A DNA stretch of 64,000 nt from CAYRNY01 sp964425755. Lineage in GTDB: Bacteria > Chloroflexota > Anaerolineae > Aggregatilineales > Aggregatilineaceae. The position numbers were made by a program, and so were the translations under genes. Below the pieces are notes generated by a model, which saw only the letters and a list, made by a program, of their open reading frames with translations, was not told where the DNA came from and did no database searches. Location of the stretch: positions 62,001 to 126,000 of the forward strand of contig CAYRNY010000009.1 of NCBI GenBank assembly GCA_964425755.1, given 5' to 3'. The first letter of the stretch is position 1. Each line of letters starts with the position of its first letter. Shown one piece after another: positions 1 through 8,893 of this stretch.

Positions 1-1
1 G

Positions 2-328
2 GTGGTGGGCGTGTTCGCGACGTTGGTCGGCGCGGCGATGGGCTTCATCGCGCGCCCGCATCGCGGCGACCTGGTGATCTACCTGATCGCGCTCGTCCTG
101 CTGATCGTTACCGGCTTGCTGGGCGCGTACTTCCACGTCAACGACAACCTGACGTCGCGCGGCGAGCTTGTTGTGGAGCGCTTCATCCGGGGTGCGCCGT
201 TCCTCGCGCCGCTGCTGTTTGCTAACATGGGCGCGTTCGGGCTGGTGATCCTGCTCGACCCGCGCTCAGAAGAACTGCCCGAAACAGGCGACACGCCGGA
301 CGCAGCGAGCGAGGCCGTGACCGCTTGA
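2..328 (+). CDS. Membrane protein, C-terminal part (5' end may lie outside window)
   Basis: The reading frame is open from the window edge, so the true start may lie upstream; the first in-window start is a GTG at position 2. The protein shows about three hydrophobic segments: a short one at the start, a strong one around residues 24-43 and one around 67-84. A polar, acidic C-terminal tail follows. I recognise no catalytic motif. It sits just upstream of a small CxxC protein and opposite ctaB, so a role near the respiratory chain is possible but is only inference from position. Confidence 0.6.
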   Translation: MVGVFATLVGAAMGFIARPHRGDLVIYLIALVLLIVTGLLGAYFHVNDNLTSRGELVVERFIRGAPFLAPLLFANMGAFGLVILLDPRSEELPETGDTPDAASEAVTA

Positions 329-362
329 TGATCATCAATGACACTGGAAGGATCGAACACCG

Positions 363-569
363 ATGACCACACCGACACCTGAGAAACCGCGCTGCCTCGT
401 GTGCCAGCAGACCAGCGACGATGTGCCGCTGATCACGCTGGCGTACCAGGACGGCACGCTCTGGATCTGCCCGCAGCACTTGCCAGTATTGATCCACAGG
501 CCGGGGCAGTTGGCGGGGATTCTGCCGGGGGCGGAAAACCTCGCAGAGGCGGATCATCACGACCATTAA
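363..569 (+). CDS. Small CxxC/CPxH protein, unknown function
   Basis: A 68-residue soluble protein. It carries CLVC at residues 11-14 and a CPQH motif near residue 38, which together could bind zinc or iron, and it ends in a His/Asp-rich tail (HHDH). The start ATG is preceded by GGAAGG at a usable distance. It follows the upstream membrane protein by 34 bases on the same strand and is probably co-transcribed. I do not recognise a characterised family; a small zinc-binding accessory protein is a guess. Confidence 0.6.
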   Translation: MTTPTPEKPRCLVCQQTSDDVPLITLAYQDGTLWICPQHLPVLIHRPGQLAGILPGAENLAEADHHDH

Positions 570-672
570 CCGGCGCTGATGCCGTGAACGATGACGGGGT
601 GCGTGCCACGCTACCGGCCAGAGTAGCGCACGCGCCCCGTTTGCGTCGTGTGGTAGGGGAGTCAGTGGCGCG

Positions 673-1599
673 TCATGCCAGCGTCGCCACCACGATCGCC
701 AGCAGCACCAGCGTGAGGTAGATATTGGAGACCTTGAACACGCTCAGCGCCCGCGCGCCGGAATAGTCGCGTGCCAGTGCCGCCGACTCGCGCAGCAGCC
801 ACGCACTGCCCGGCACCACCGGCACGAGATACAGCCAGCCCAGTGCCGGGCCGAGCAGCAGCCCGAAGATCACCGTCGCGACCGCGTGCGCCAGCATCCA
901 GAAGACCGCGCGATCGCGGTGCAGCACGACCGGCAGCATCGGCACGTCCACGCGCGCGTAGTCTGTGCGGTAGGCCAGCGCGAGACTCCAGAAGTGCATC
1001 GGTGACCACGTGAAGAGCAGCCCTGCCAGCAACCAGACGCCGCCATCGGCCCACGCGCCGACCGCTGCCCCGCCGCTGATTACCGCCGCGCTGCCCGCCG
1101 CCCCGCCGATCACGACGTTCAGCACGCTGCGCGGCTTGAGCCAGATCGTGTACACGCCCACGTAGATCAACGCGCCAATCGCCAGCCAGGCCGCCAGCGC
1201 CGGGTTGCCCGCCAGCCACGCGATCGCGCTGCCGCCGAGCACCATGCTCGCGGCACTGACCAGCACCGGGGTGGGGCGGATCGTGCCGGTCACCAGCGGG
1301 CGGCGGCGCGTGCGCTTCATGTCCCCGTCGCGGTTGCGCTCGATGTACTGGTTCAACGCGGACGATCCCGCCGCCGAGAGCGTGCCGGTCAGCATCAACA
1401 GCGCCAGCTCGCCCATCGTGGGCGCGCCCATGCTGCCGAGCATCGCCCCGCCCAGCGCGGCGAACAGCAAGAGCAGCACCACGCGCAGCTTGAACAGCAC
1501 CACCACCGTCGCGAGCGCGTCGCCCAGCGTGCGGCTGAGCGTGCGACCGCGGGGAACAGAAGGGGTCGTTTCGATCTCCGAGCGAGTGGCTGTCGTCAT
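673..1599 (-). CDS. ctaB: Protoheme IX farnesyltransferase (heme O synthase), UbiA family
   Basis: An integral membrane prenyltransferase that converts heme B to heme O by adding a farnesyl group, for heme-copper oxidase assembly. The 308 residues fit the family. The first Asp-rich prenyl-diphosphate motif reads NQYIERNRDGDMKRTRRRPL around residues 83-102, the CtaB version of the UbiA signature. A second conserved stretch (YRTDYARVDVPMLPVV) lies around 211-226, and about eight to nine membrane segments are visible. The start ATG has GGAGG 4 bases upstream. It is followed upstream by a Crp/Fnr-type regulator on the same strand. A TATAAT-like -10 lies about 45 bases before the start. Confidence 0.93.
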   Translation of the reverse strand: MTTATRSEIETTPSVPRGRTLSRTLGDALATVVVLFKLRVVLLLLFAALGGAMLGSMGAPTMGELALLMLTGTLSAAGSSALNQYIERNRDGDMKRTRRRPLVTGTIRPTPVLVSAASMVLGGSAIAWLAGNPALAAWLAIGALIYVGVYTIWLKPRSVLNVVIGGAAGSAAVISGGAAVGAWADGGVWLLAGLLFTWSPMHFWSLALAYRTDYARVDVPMLPVVLHRDRAVFWMLAHAVATVIFGLLLGPALGWLYLVPVVPGSAWLLRESAALARDYSGARALSVFKVSNIYLTLVLLAIVVATLA

Positions 1600-1646
1600 G
1601 TTGCCTCCAGGTAACGCGTGCGTGCGTGCGAATTTCCACCGGCCAG

Positions 1647-1652
1647 ATTATA
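1647..1652 (-). promoter_or_regulatory. Possible -10 element for ctaB
   Basis: TATAAT on the minus strand, about 48 bases upstream of the ctaB start. No good -35 hexamer lies 16-18 bases further up, so it may need an activator; the neighbouring Crp/Fnr-type gene is an obvious candidate, by inference only. Confidence 0.35.
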
Positions 1653-1772
1653 AACGCAGTTGCCCCATTCTGGCGGTCGGACGTGCAGGGTTTTGGGTTA
1701 TTCTAATGAAGTTTATGCAATTTAATGCGAGTCTAGCGGATCGCGGCCCCGGCGTACAGGGCCAATTGCGCC

Positions 1773-2459
1773 TCAGCGCTGGCAGATCGGCTCGCCGCCC
1801 GTCGCGATGCTGCGCAGCAGGTCCGCATCCTGGACCGTAATATCCTGCCGGTCGAAGGTGATCGCGCCGGTCGCCGCCAGTTTGCGCAGCGCGCGGCTGA
1901 TCGTCTCCGGGGTGGTCGCCAGCCGCCCCGCGATGATCGCGCGCGTGATCTCCGGCGTGTTGAGCGTGTCGTTGCCCTCCTGTTCGAGCAGGTAGCTTGC
2001 CAGCCGCGCGGTGACCGAATACAGTGCCAACTCTTCGATCTGGTCCACCAGCGACCGCACGCGCCCGGTCAACATGCGGATCACGGCTGTTGCCAGGTCG
2101 GGGTTCCGGCGCAGTTCCGCGATCAGGACGCGGGACGGCAGCATCCACGCGATAACCGCGCTCAGTGCGATCACGCTGGCGGCGCAGGGCTGGCCGTCCA
2201 GCGCGGGGATGTCATTGAACGTCTCGCCCGGCCCGGCGATACGGAAGATATGCTCGCGCCCCTCGTGGTTGACGCGAAACACCTTTACCCGGCCCGCTTC
2301 GATCCACCACAGCCCCGCCGAGTCGTCGCCCTGCGAGAAGATCATCTGGTCCGGGCGGAAGCGCATGCGTACCGCGTGCCCGGCCAGCGCTTCGAGTTGC
2401 CCCGCGCTCAACGATCCGAAGTATGGCAGCGCTTTGATATGCTCAACAAATGCGTCCAT
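1773..2459 (-). CDS. Crp/Fnr family transcriptional regulator
   Basis: A 228-residue protein: an N-terminal cyclic-nucleotide-binding-like beta barrel (about residues 10-125), a long dimerisation helix (about 125-155) and a C-terminal winged helix with a recognition helix near TTPETISRALRKL (about 184-196). The frame stays open upstream, but the ATG at 2459 fits the family length and has AGGAC just upstream. There is no N-terminal cysteine cluster, so it is not a classical iron-sulfur FNR; the ligand could be cAMP, heme, NO or none. Adenylyl cyclases elsewhere in the window make cAMP plausible. Its position next to ctaB suggests respiratory control, unproven. Confidence 0.88.
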   Translation of the reverse strand: MDAFVEHIKALPYFGSLSAGQLEALAGHAVRMRFRPDQMIFSQGDDSAGLWWIEAGRVKVFRVNHEGREHIFRIAGPGETFNDIPALDGQPCAASVIALSAVIAWMLPSRVLIAELRRNPDLATAVIRMLTGRVRSLVDQIEELALYSVTARLASYLLEQEGNDTLNTPEITRAIIAGRLATTPETISRALRKLAATGAITFDRQDITVQDADLLRSIATGGEPICQR

Positions 2460-2682
2460 GATGTCCTGTGCGTACCCTGCTCCAGGCAATAAACATAACT
2501 TGCATAAAACATATGGCGGGCTAATCATACCACCGGATCGCGGCTGCGGACAGGGATTCAGTGGCGTGTGAATTTGGTATTCGCGCTCAAAATGACTATT
2601 TTCAAGATAGTGGTTGGCGGCCTGGCCGGTGTGCACCCGGCAAGTAGTCTCCGCGTGGCAGAGAACATAGAGGTATTCAACA

Positions 2683-4413
2683 ATGCGAACATTGGGCAGC
2701 TTGAGACGAACGGGGATTGGATTGGTGCTGCTGGCGAGTGTGCTGCTGGCAGGGGCGTTGCCCGTCATGGCGCAGGGCAGCGCGCGCGTGCCGCCGGAAG
2801 TGCTGGATTTCACACTGCCGCTGACCGATCCACCGGGGCCGAACACGTGGCTCTACGAGCAGCATTACGGCAACACCACGCAGGCGTATAACTTTGGCGA
2901 CGTGTGGTACGTGTTCGGGCAGCAATTGCACTTCGGGCTGGACCTCGAAGCGCCGTGTGGCACGCCGGTACACGCGATCGCAGATGGCCGCGTCGTGGCG
3001 ATCGACGCGGCGGACTTCGGCGCGGGGCCGCATAACATCGTGCTGGAACACACCGGCACCGGTTACACCTCGATCTACGGCCACCTGTCGCAGGTCGCGC
3101 AGCTCAACCATAACGACCGGGTCAAACAGGGCGACCAGATCGGCGTGACCGGCGACCCAGACGGGACGTGTGGCTCGCGCCCGCACCTGCACCTTGAGAT
3201 TCGCAGCGACGGCTACAATGTCGCGTTCAACCCGGTGCTGTTCATCGAGGTGGACTGGCACATGCTGACCAGTATCGCGTTGTACGAAACCGGCTTCCAG
3301 CAGGCGTTGGAGGCTCCGCGCCGCTGGATGCGCCTGGAAGACCAGCCGGAGATCAGATTCGGCGGCAACCCGCTGAACAACTATTTCCGCGTCTGGCCGC
3401 CCAAGCTGGAGCTGCGCCCGCCGGATGGCCCGCCCGCGCACCGCGAGTTGGAGCCGCTGCTCGACAACGTCACGGTCACGATCACGCCGGTGACAAACTC
3501 GGGCTGGAATGTCGGGGCGTGGTGGGAGCCTGACGATCCCGACGCGGTGTACCTGATCGACGAGACGTCACAGGGTGAGGCCGCCGTGATGCGGCAGCCA
3601 CTGGATGGCTCCAGGCGCGAGGTCGTGCGGGATGCCCCGCCCGCGCTGGCGTCACCGGATGGCTCGATCGCGCTCGAATATAACGGTGATGGCTCGATCC
3701 GCCTGACGCGCGACGGCGACGGCGCGACCTGGAACGTGAACACGAATGGCACGCTTCCGGCAGTATCGCCGGGCAACACGCGCCTGTTGTGGCAGCGGGT
3801 CTTTGGCGAGATCGTGCCCGGCATATCGCATCCCAGCGTGGCGATCTGGGCCAGCAACATCGACGGGTCGGCAGCGCGGCGGGTGTATTCCTGGGCCGGC
3901 AGCCAGGGCGCGTGGCTGGACGATGACCGCGTGCTGATCATCCGGCGCGTGCCGTACACCCCTGAGCATTTGCTGTACATCGTTGATGTCAGCACGAATA
4001 CGTCCGACCCGGAACCGCAACTGCTGGGCAGCTATATGAACCTCAGCGGGCTGCGCATCGCGCCGGGCGGCGCGCGGATCGCGTATTACCTTCCGTTCCA
4101 GGACGATCCTGATGCCAGCGGCGTGTACGTCCAGCGCACGGAGCCGGGATCGCAGCCGCAGAAGCTGCCCACCTTCGGGGCGTATCGCTGGCGCGATGCC
4201 GATTCGTTGTACGTGCTGAGCTACGATCTCGAGCAGCCCGCGCACGCCCTCGGCGTGGTGGAGGTTGAATCCGGCGACCTGCGCTGGCTCACCGACCCGG
4301 AAGAGCAGCCGATCCGCGTCGCTAACGGCGAGTGGAGCGTTTCGCCCGACGGCACGCGTATCGTGTTCCTCGATCCTGAGGACTATGGGCTATATCTGAT
4401 CGAGATCGAGTGA
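2683..4413 (+). CDS. Secreted M23 (LytM) metallopeptidase with C-terminal beta-propeller-like domain
   Basis: A signal peptide covers about residues 1-30 (cleavage near VMA-QG). A LytM/M23 zinc endopeptidase domain follows at about 60-190 with all expected ligands: H83 and D87 of HxxxD, H134 (YGHLS), and H168/H170 in HLHLE. Such domains cut peptidoglycan peptide cross-links or, in pathogens, elastin-like substrates. Residues about 260-576 carry repeats such as SPDGSIAL and SPDGTRIVF, typical of TolB/PD40-type propeller blades. The start ATG has AGAGGT upstream. It is divergent from the Crp/Fnr gene across a 223-base gap. The enzyme is likely secreted, perhaps for envelope turnover; the propeller's ligand is unknown. 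Confidence 0.88.
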   Translation: MRTLGSLRRTGIGLVLLASVLLAGALPVMAQGSARVPPEVLDFTLPLTDPPGPNTWLYEQHYGNTTQAYNFGDVWYVFGQQLHFGLDLEAPCGTPVHAIADGRVVAIDAADFGAGPHNIVLEHTGTGYTSIYGHLSQVAQLNHNDRVKQGDQIGVTGDPDGTCGSRPHLHLEIRSDGYNVAFNPVLFIEVDWHMLTSIALYETGFQQALEAPRRWMRLEDQPEIRFGGNPLNNYFRVWPPKLELRPPDGPPAHRELEPLLDNVTVTITPVTNSGWNVGAWWEPDDPDAVYLIDETSQGEAAVMRQPLDGSRREVVRDAPPALASPDGSIALEYNGDGSIRLTRDGDGATWNVNTNGTLPAVSPGNTRLLWQRVFGEIVPGISHPSVAIWASNIDGSAARRVYSWAGSQGAWLDDDRVLIIRRVPYTPEHLLYIVDVSTNTSDPEPQLLGSYMNLSGLRIAPGGARIAYYLPFQDDPDASGVYVQRTEPGSQPQKLPTFGAYRWRDADSLYVLSYDLEQPAHALGVVEVESGDLRWLTDPEEQPIRVANGEWSVSPDGTRIVFLDPEDYGLYLIEIE

Positions 4414-4460
4414 CGCGCCCGGCGAACGATGACAACATTTGCTCGAAAGGATGATCTGCC

Positions 4461-4943
4461 ATGACACCTAACCTCAGCCCCAGCGCGCAGAAGGTGCAGG
4501 ACGCACTCACCGCAAAAGGCTTCGGATCGATGCAGGTGCTCGAACTGCCCGCCTCGACGCGCACGGCGCAGGAAGCCGCCGACGCGATCGGCTGCACGGT
4601 CGCGCAGATCGCCAAGTCGCTGATCTTCCGCGCCGCCGAATCCGGCGCGCCGGTGCTGGTGATCGCCAGCGGCACGAACCGGGTAGACGTCGGGCGCATC
4701 GCGGAACGGATCGGGGAACGGTTGGGCAAGGCCGACGCGGATTTCGTGCGCGAGACGACCGGCTTCGCGATCGGCGGCGTGCCGCCGGTGGGGCACGCGC
4801 AGCCGCTGCGCACCTTCATCGACCGTGACCTGCTGCAGCACGACGTGATCTGGGCCGCTGCCGGGACGCCGCGCGCGGTGTTCAAGCTGGCGCCGGGTGA
4901 CCTGGTCGCGTTGACCGGCGGCGACGTGGTGCAGGTGGCGTGA
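4461..4943 (+). CDS. YbaK/EbsC-type aminoacyl-tRNA deacylase (ProX-like editing domain)
   Basis: A 160-residue stand-alone editing domain that hydrolyses mischarged aminoacyl-tRNAs (Cys-tRNA-Pro or Ala-tRNA-Pro in characterised relatives). The family pattern is clear: a mid-protein AQIAKSLIFRA strand with the conserved lysine (near residue 53), the segment ASGTNRVDVGRIAER, and GFAIGGVPPVGH (about 106-117) with the conserved glycine-rich loop. Length matches the family. The ATG has AAAGG ten bases upstream. It is followed 34 bases later by a strong terminator, so transcription likely ends here. Substrate specificity cannot be read from sequence. Confidence 0.9.
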   Translation: MTPNLSPSAQKVQDALTAKGFGSMQVLELPASTRTAQEAADAIGCTVAQIAKSLIFRAAESGAPVLVIASGTNRVDVGRIAERIGERLGKADADFVRETTGFAIGGVPPVGHAQPLRTFIDRDLLQHDVIWAAAGTPRAVFKLAPGDLVALTGGDVVQVA

Positions 4944-4976
4944 CCCGTGCCACATGACGACCCCGGGTATGTTTCA

Positions 4977-5002
4977 GGGACGTTGCAACACGTCCCTTTT
5001 TT
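4977..5002 (+). terminator. Rho-independent terminator after the YbaK-type gene
   Basis: A perfect 7-bp stem GGGACGT/ACGTCCC with a 6-base loop is followed directly by six T residues. It is placed 33 bases after the stop codon of the editing-domain gene. Confidence 0.92.
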
Positions 5003-5085
5003 GATTCGCCGCACCGGGTGTATGATCAACCGTGTCACAGCATCCGTAGCTTGCACTGCCGCCCGCTGAACATGAAAGGTCCCGC

Positions 5086-6123
5086 ATGACCCGCCGCTTG
5101 ATCCCCGCGCCACCGGTAAGCCTGAACGCCGTTGTCGTATTATGTCTGTTTGCCGGACTCCTTGTGCTGCTGCCGGGCCACGCCCCCGCGCGTGCCCAGG
5201 ATGCGACGCCGGTCCCGACGCCGACGCCCATCCCGCCCGCTGACGGGACCATTGCCAGCAGCGATCTGCTCTTCAAGACGCCGCGCAGCGCCTATTACGC
5301 GATCACGTATTGGAGCGATGGCCTGCGCGTGGCGGGCTTTCTGGGGCGGCCCGGCGGCCCCGGCCCGCACCCGGCGATCATCTACAACCGGGGCGGCTAC
5401 GACGGGGTGGGCGCGCTGACCGGCGGCGAGATCGCGGCGTATGTCGAGGCGGGCTACGTCGCGGTGGCGTCGCAGTATCGCGGCAACGGCGGCGGCGAAG
5501 GGCGCGAGGATTTTGGCGGCGACGATGTGCACGATGTCACGCACTTGGTCCCGCTGCTGCGGTCGCTGCCTTACGTGGATGGCGACCGGATCGGCATGTT
5601 CGGCGGGTCGCGCGGCGGCATGATGACGTACATCGCGCTCAAACAGCAGGCGCTTGCCGGGCGCGACGACATCAAAGCGGCGGTGACCGTCGGTGGGATC
5701 GCGGACCTGTTCGCGTGGGATCGCGAGCGCGGCGGGACGCTGGCCGGAATCCTGTGGGTGCCCCTGGTCGGCGCGACCCCGCAGCGCGATCCGGCGGCGT
5801 TCGAGGCGCGGTCGGCGGTATACTGGCCGGAGCTGATCACCGTCCCGCTGCTGATGCTGCACGGCGAGGCGGATACCGAAGTCGCGCCGGAGCAGACGCG
5901 CGCGCTGGCGGACCGGCTCGCCCAGGCTGGCGCGCCGTTCGAAGCGCGATACTTCCCCGGCGGCGACCATCCCTTGAGCACTTACACCGGCGGCCTGCCG
6001 GACGCGCTGGACTGGTTCGCGCGATACCTGGGCGGCGACGGCGTGGATCGCACCTACGCGGCACACGCCGAAGCGATCCACGCGGTGCAGGCGTGGTTCG
6101 CCGCGCACCCGCAGACGCGGTAA
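5086..6123 (+). CDS. Secreted alpha/beta hydrolase (prolyl-oligopeptidase/dienelactone-hydrolase type)
   Basis: 345 residues. A signal peptide covers about 1-38, followed by a short Thr/Pro linker (PTPTPIPP). The alpha/beta hydrolase core has a nucleophile elbow GGSRGG (Ser near residue 172), an acid in HGEADTEV (Asp near 263) and a catalytic His in GGDHPLS (about 287). The order Ser-Asp-His and the spacing fit an S9/acetyl-esterase-like hydrolase. The substrate is unknown; esterase or peptidase activity are both possible. The start ATG has AAAGG six bases upstream. A terminator precedes it, so it has its own promoter, possibly with the TATGAT at 5021-5026. Confidence 0.88.
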   Translation: MTRRLIPAPPVSLNAVVVLCLFAGLLVLLPGHAPARAQDATPVPTPTPIPPADGTIASSDLLFKTPRSAYYAITYWSDGLRVAGFLGRPGGPGPHPAIIYNRGGYDGVGALTGGEIAAYVEAGYVAVASQYRGNGGGEGREDFGGDDVHDVTHLVPLLRSLPYVDGDRIGMFGGSRGGMMTYIALKQQALAGRDDIKAAVTVGGIADLFAWDRERGGTLAGILWVPLVGATPQRDPAAFEARSAVYWPELITVPLLMLHGEADTEVAPEQTRALADRLAQAGAPFEARYFPGGDHPLSTYTGGLPDALDWFARYLGGDGVDRTYAAHAEAIHAVQAWFAAHPQTR

Positions 6124-6214
6124 AGCGCGGACCGGGCCGGCGTTCAAAACGTCTCAGCCAAGCGGAATCGTGATATCATATAAGCAAGGACCATCGAGCA
6201 TGGAGGTTCCGGCG

Positions 6215-6436
6215 ATGTCGCGACCTGGACCGCACTACCGGTGTTCGCTGTTGATGGGCCTGCTGGCGGTGTTGATCGGCATGTGGCTGGTCTTGATCTT
6301 GACCCCAGCACTGCCGCAAGCTGTCGGGCTGGTGGAACAGGAATTCTCGCTCAAAGAAAGCATTGTGATCCTGGTCGGCGTGGCGGTCGCGCTGTTGTGC
6401 TACTGGGACGCGCGCCGCCAGATGCACGGGCGGTAA
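6215..6436 (+). CDS. Small two-helix membrane protein, unknown function
   Basis: I place the start at the ATG at 6215 because GGAGG (6202-6206) sits eight bases upstream; in-frame upstream starts lack such a site. The 73-residue product has two hydrophobic helices (about residues 13-34 and 49-65) joined by a short amphipathic stretch and ends in a basic tail (DARRQMHGR). No family was recognised. It lies between a secreted hydrolase and a cysteine-cluster protein on the same strand. Confidence 0.6.
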   Translation: MSRPGPHYRCSLLMGLLAVLIGMWLVLILTPALPQAVGLVEQEFSLKESIVILVGVAVALLCYWDARRQMHGR

Positions 6437-6525
6437 CGTATGATCATCGTCAGGCGCGGTCGTGCGGCGGGATGTCGCACGACCGGTAGTATTCCGATTG
6501 GGTGAAAGGGGGTGCGCGCGCGATT

Positions 6526-6963
6526 ATGCGCCGCCTGGTGTTTCGTCACAATCCATGCCTGGCGTGCGGGGCGTGCTGTGCGGCGTTCCGCGTATCATTT
6601 TACTGGCGTGAAGCTGATGATGCCCCGGAAGGCACGGTGCCGCTGGCGCTGACTGAGGATATCGGCGGGATGCGCCGCTGCATGCGCGGCACGAACCAAT
6701 CCCCGCCGCGCTGTGTGGCGCTGGAGGGGAGCGTCGGCACGGGGGTGCGCTGTTCGATCTACCCGCGCCGCCCTTCAACGTGCCGCGAGTTCGGGCCGCG
6801 GCGTGTGGGCGGGTACTGGATCGTGCCGCCGGATGACGCCGCGCAGTGCAACCGGGCGCGGGCACGGCACGGACTGCCGCCGCTGGAGCCGGCGCACCGG
6901 TCGCGCCGCCGCAGCACGCCGCTGCTGCATCCGTGTCGCCGGGTGTTCCGCCGCAGCGCGTGA
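6526..6963 (+). CDS. YkgJ-type cysteine-cluster (putative Fe-S or zinc) protein
   Basis: It carries the family pattern CLACGACC near the N-terminus, a mid-protein RCVAL, and the YPRRPSTCREF motif, so the cysteine ligands of the YkgJ/UPF0153 family are present. These proteins are annotated as putative metal-binding proteins of unknown role. The start is uncertain: an in-frame GTG at 6502 would add eight residues, but AAAGGGGGTG at 6505-6514 favours the ATG at 6526. The C-terminal ~30 residues are Arg-rich and likely disordered. Confidence 0.78.
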   Translation: MRRLVFRHNPCLACGACCAAFRVSFYWREADDAPEGTVPLALTEDIGGMRRCMRGTNQSPPRCVALEGSVGTGVRCSIYPRRPSTCREFGPRRVGGYWIVPPDDAAQCNRARARHGLPPLEPAHRSRRRSTPLLHPCRRVFRRSA

Positions 6964-7075
6964 AGCAGGTAGGCACGCCGATCACGCAAACGGGACGCTG
7001 CAAGCTCGCAGCGCCCCGCGTGGATTTCACCCGCCCGCCGGAAGCCGCGCCCGGCGAGCACATGATCGTTTGGGG

Positions 7076-8647
7076 TTACTGGTCAACCCGCGTGATGCGC
7101 CCTTCGGCCTCAGGCGCGACGGGGCTGTTGGCCGCGATGTAATTGGCGACCACCTCGTCCAGCGGCGAACCGTAATCGTACGGATCGATCGCGTGCTCTT
7201 CCAGCATGTCGTACCCGTCGCCGCCGTTGCGCATGTAATCGTTGGTCGCGACGTAGTAGATCGCTTCGGGGTCGAGCGGCTCGTACTCGCCGGTTTCCTC
7301 GTTGAGCACTTCCACGCTCACGATACGGTCGCCCGGTTCCCTGCTGCCGTCCCACGTATAGCGCAGCCCCGAAACCTGCGGGAAGCGGCCCGCGACGTCC
7401 TCAACCTGCGAGACGCCGTTTTCCAGCGCTTCGATCACGTATTCACCCTTCAGGTCGAGCGTGCTGATCAGGTTGCCAAATGGCAGCACGGTCAGCACGT
7501 CGCCGAGCGTGACCTGTCCATCGGGGATGTCCGCGCGGATGCCGCCGCCGTTCTGCAGCACGATATCCGCGCCGGTGTGCGTGCGGATCGCGTCCGCGAT
7601 CAGGTTGCCGAGGTTGCATTCTGCCACGCGGCAGACCGAGCGATCCCCGACGAGGAAGACCGCCGCCTCGCCGACGGGCGTGTTCCTCAGCTCTTCGAGC
7701 GGCGCTTCAAGCTCGCTGAGCAGGTTTGCCATGGCCGGGTCGGGCGTGATGTAGCGTGACAGGAAGATCGTGTCGCCGTCCCAATCCACCGCGTTGCCTT
7801 CCGCGTCGAAGGTGACGTCCAGGCGGCCCAGGTACAGTGTCGTGGTGTAGGCTTGCACGACCAGCACCGGCGCGCCGTCAGGGCTCTCGACGACGGTGGG
7901 GTACGGCCCGTCAGCGCCGACGTAACGGTTGCTCAGCAGGGCGTTGTCGTGCCCGCCGATGATCACGTCCACACCGCTCACGGCTTCCGCCAGCGCGAGG
8001 TCCTTGTTGTAGCCGATATGCGTCAGCAGGATGATCTTGTTGACGCCCATCGCGTGCAGCTCGTCGACGGTGGCCTGCGCCACCTGTTCGAGATCGTAGT
8101 CGAACACCAGCTCGTCACCGGGCGAGGCAAGTTCCTCGGTGTCCGGCGTGGTCAGCCCGAACACACCGACTTGCTCGCCGCCGACATCCAGCACGACGTA
8201 GGGCGACACTTTGCCCGCCAGCACCTCTGAGGCGCTGAAGTCGATGTTCGCGCTCACGACGGGGAAGGTCAGCCCCTCGATGAACATCGCGAGGATGTCG
8301 TCGCCGTTGTCGAATTCGTGGTTACCGAGCGTCATCGCGTCGTAGCCCAGCATGTTCATGACCTGGACGTTGTCCTGCCCGTGATACTGCTGGTGGAACA
8401 GCGTCCCGGTGAAGCGGTCGCCGCCATCCAGCAGCAGGGAGTGTTCCACGCTGTCGCGGATCTGCTGGACGACGGTCAACTGGCGCGCCGCGCCGCCGTC
8501 ACCGTCCCGGTTGGGCAGGTGGTGGGCGTGGGTGTCGTTGGTGTGCATGATCGTCAGCGTGAAGGTCTCACCATCCTGCGCGCTGGCGACCGGCGCCATG
8601 CCCACGATCAACAGGGTGATCAGAAGCAGTGCAAATACTCTACGCAT
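7076..8647 (-). CDS. Secreted 5'-nucleotidase / 2',3'-cyclic nucleotidase (UshA/NT5E family)
   Basis: 523 residues with a signal peptide (about 1-24, cleavage near ASA-QD). The N-terminal calcineurin-like metallophosphoesterase domain holds the di-metal motifs HTNDTHAH (D38, H40), LLLDGGDRF and GNHEFDNG, then LLTHIGYNKD and IIGGHDNALL. The C-terminal 5'-nucleotidase domain (about 320-500) includes VLQNGGGIRADIPDG, the substrate-binding region. It should dephosphorylate extracellular nucleotides, releasing nucleoside and phosphate. A secreted alkaline phosphatase lies 2.5 kb away, which fits phosphate scavenging. The ATG is preceded by AAAGGA, and a near-consensus promoter lies 85-113 bases upstream. 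Confidence 0.93.
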   Translation of the reverse strand: MRRVFALLLITLLIVGMAPVASAQDGETFTLTIMHTNDTHAHHLPNRDGDGGAARQLTVVQQIRDSVEHSLLLDGGDRFTGTLFHQQYHGQDNVQVMNMLGYDAMTLGNHEFDNGDDILAMFIEGLTFPVVSANIDFSASEVLAGKVSPYVVLDVGGEQVGVFGLTTPDTEELASPGDELVFDYDLEQVAQATVDELHAMGVNKIILLTHIGYNKDLALAEAVSGVDVIIGGHDNALLSNRYVGADGPYPTVVESPDGAPVLVVQAYTTTLYLGRLDVTFDAEGNAVDWDGDTIFLSRYITPDPAMANLLSELEAPLEELRNTPVGEAAVFLVGDRSVCRVAECNLGNLIADAIRTHTGADIVLQNGGGIRADIPDGQVTLGDVLTVLPFGNLISTLDLKGEYVIEALENGVSQVEDVAGRFPQVSGLRYTWDGSREPGDRIVSVEVLNEETGEYEPLDPEAIYYVATNDYMRNGGDGYDMLEEHAIDPYDYGSPLDEVVANYIAANSPVAPEAEGRITRVDQ

Positions 8648-8731
8648 AACAGCATTCCTTTCATGTAACTCTCTTCGGTTGCGATGGTTCCCCCTTGCGG
8701 GCGTATTTCTGGCCCCGCGTGGGAGTCGTCA

Positions 8732-8760
8732 ATTATATTTTACCGTGTAGAGCCGGACAA
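8732..8760 (-). promoter_or_regulatory. Promoter of the 5'-nucleotidase gene
   Basis: On the minus strand, -35 TTGTCC (8755-8760), a 17-base spacer, and a perfect -10 TATAAT (8732-8737). The predicted transcript starts near 8725 and gives a leader of about 78 bases. Confidence 0.8.
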
Positions 8761-8778
8761 GTTAATTGTATCAGCAAT

Positions 8779-8802
8779 CGAGCTTACGGGTTGCTAAGCT
8801 CG
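8779..8802. repeat. Inverted repeat upstream of the nucleotidase promoter
   Basis: A perfect 8-bp inverted repeat CGAGCTTA/TAAGCTCG with an 8-base loop, 19 bases upstream of the -35 element. It could be part of the end of the trpB transcript or a regulator site. No T-run follows on either strand. Confidence 0.45.
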
Positions 8803-8841
8803 CCCTGTACGGGTCTGGCCCGGCGTCCTTTGGGCGCGCCA

Positions 8842-8865
8842 CAGCCCCGGGTCAGACCGGGGCTG
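8842..8865 (-). terminator. Candidate terminator hairpin after trpB
   Basis: A 9-bp perfect stem CAGCCCCGG/CCGGGGCTG with a 6-base loop, 29 bases past the trpB stop. It lacks a T-tract, so termination strength is doubtful. Confidence 0.4.
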
Positions 8866-8893
8866 CGACGTTATCCGCGGGGTGCAGGGCATC

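Noticed and set aside
2437..2452. TTGATATGCTCAA inside the Crp/Fnr gene start, resembling an FNR box
   Set aside because: The second half does not match the TTGAT-N4-ATCAA consensus in spacing and it lies within the coding region.
6500..7075. tRNA or other stable RNA genes in the gaps
   Set aside because: No TTCGA-type T-loop with flanking stems was found here or in the other gaps that I inspected.
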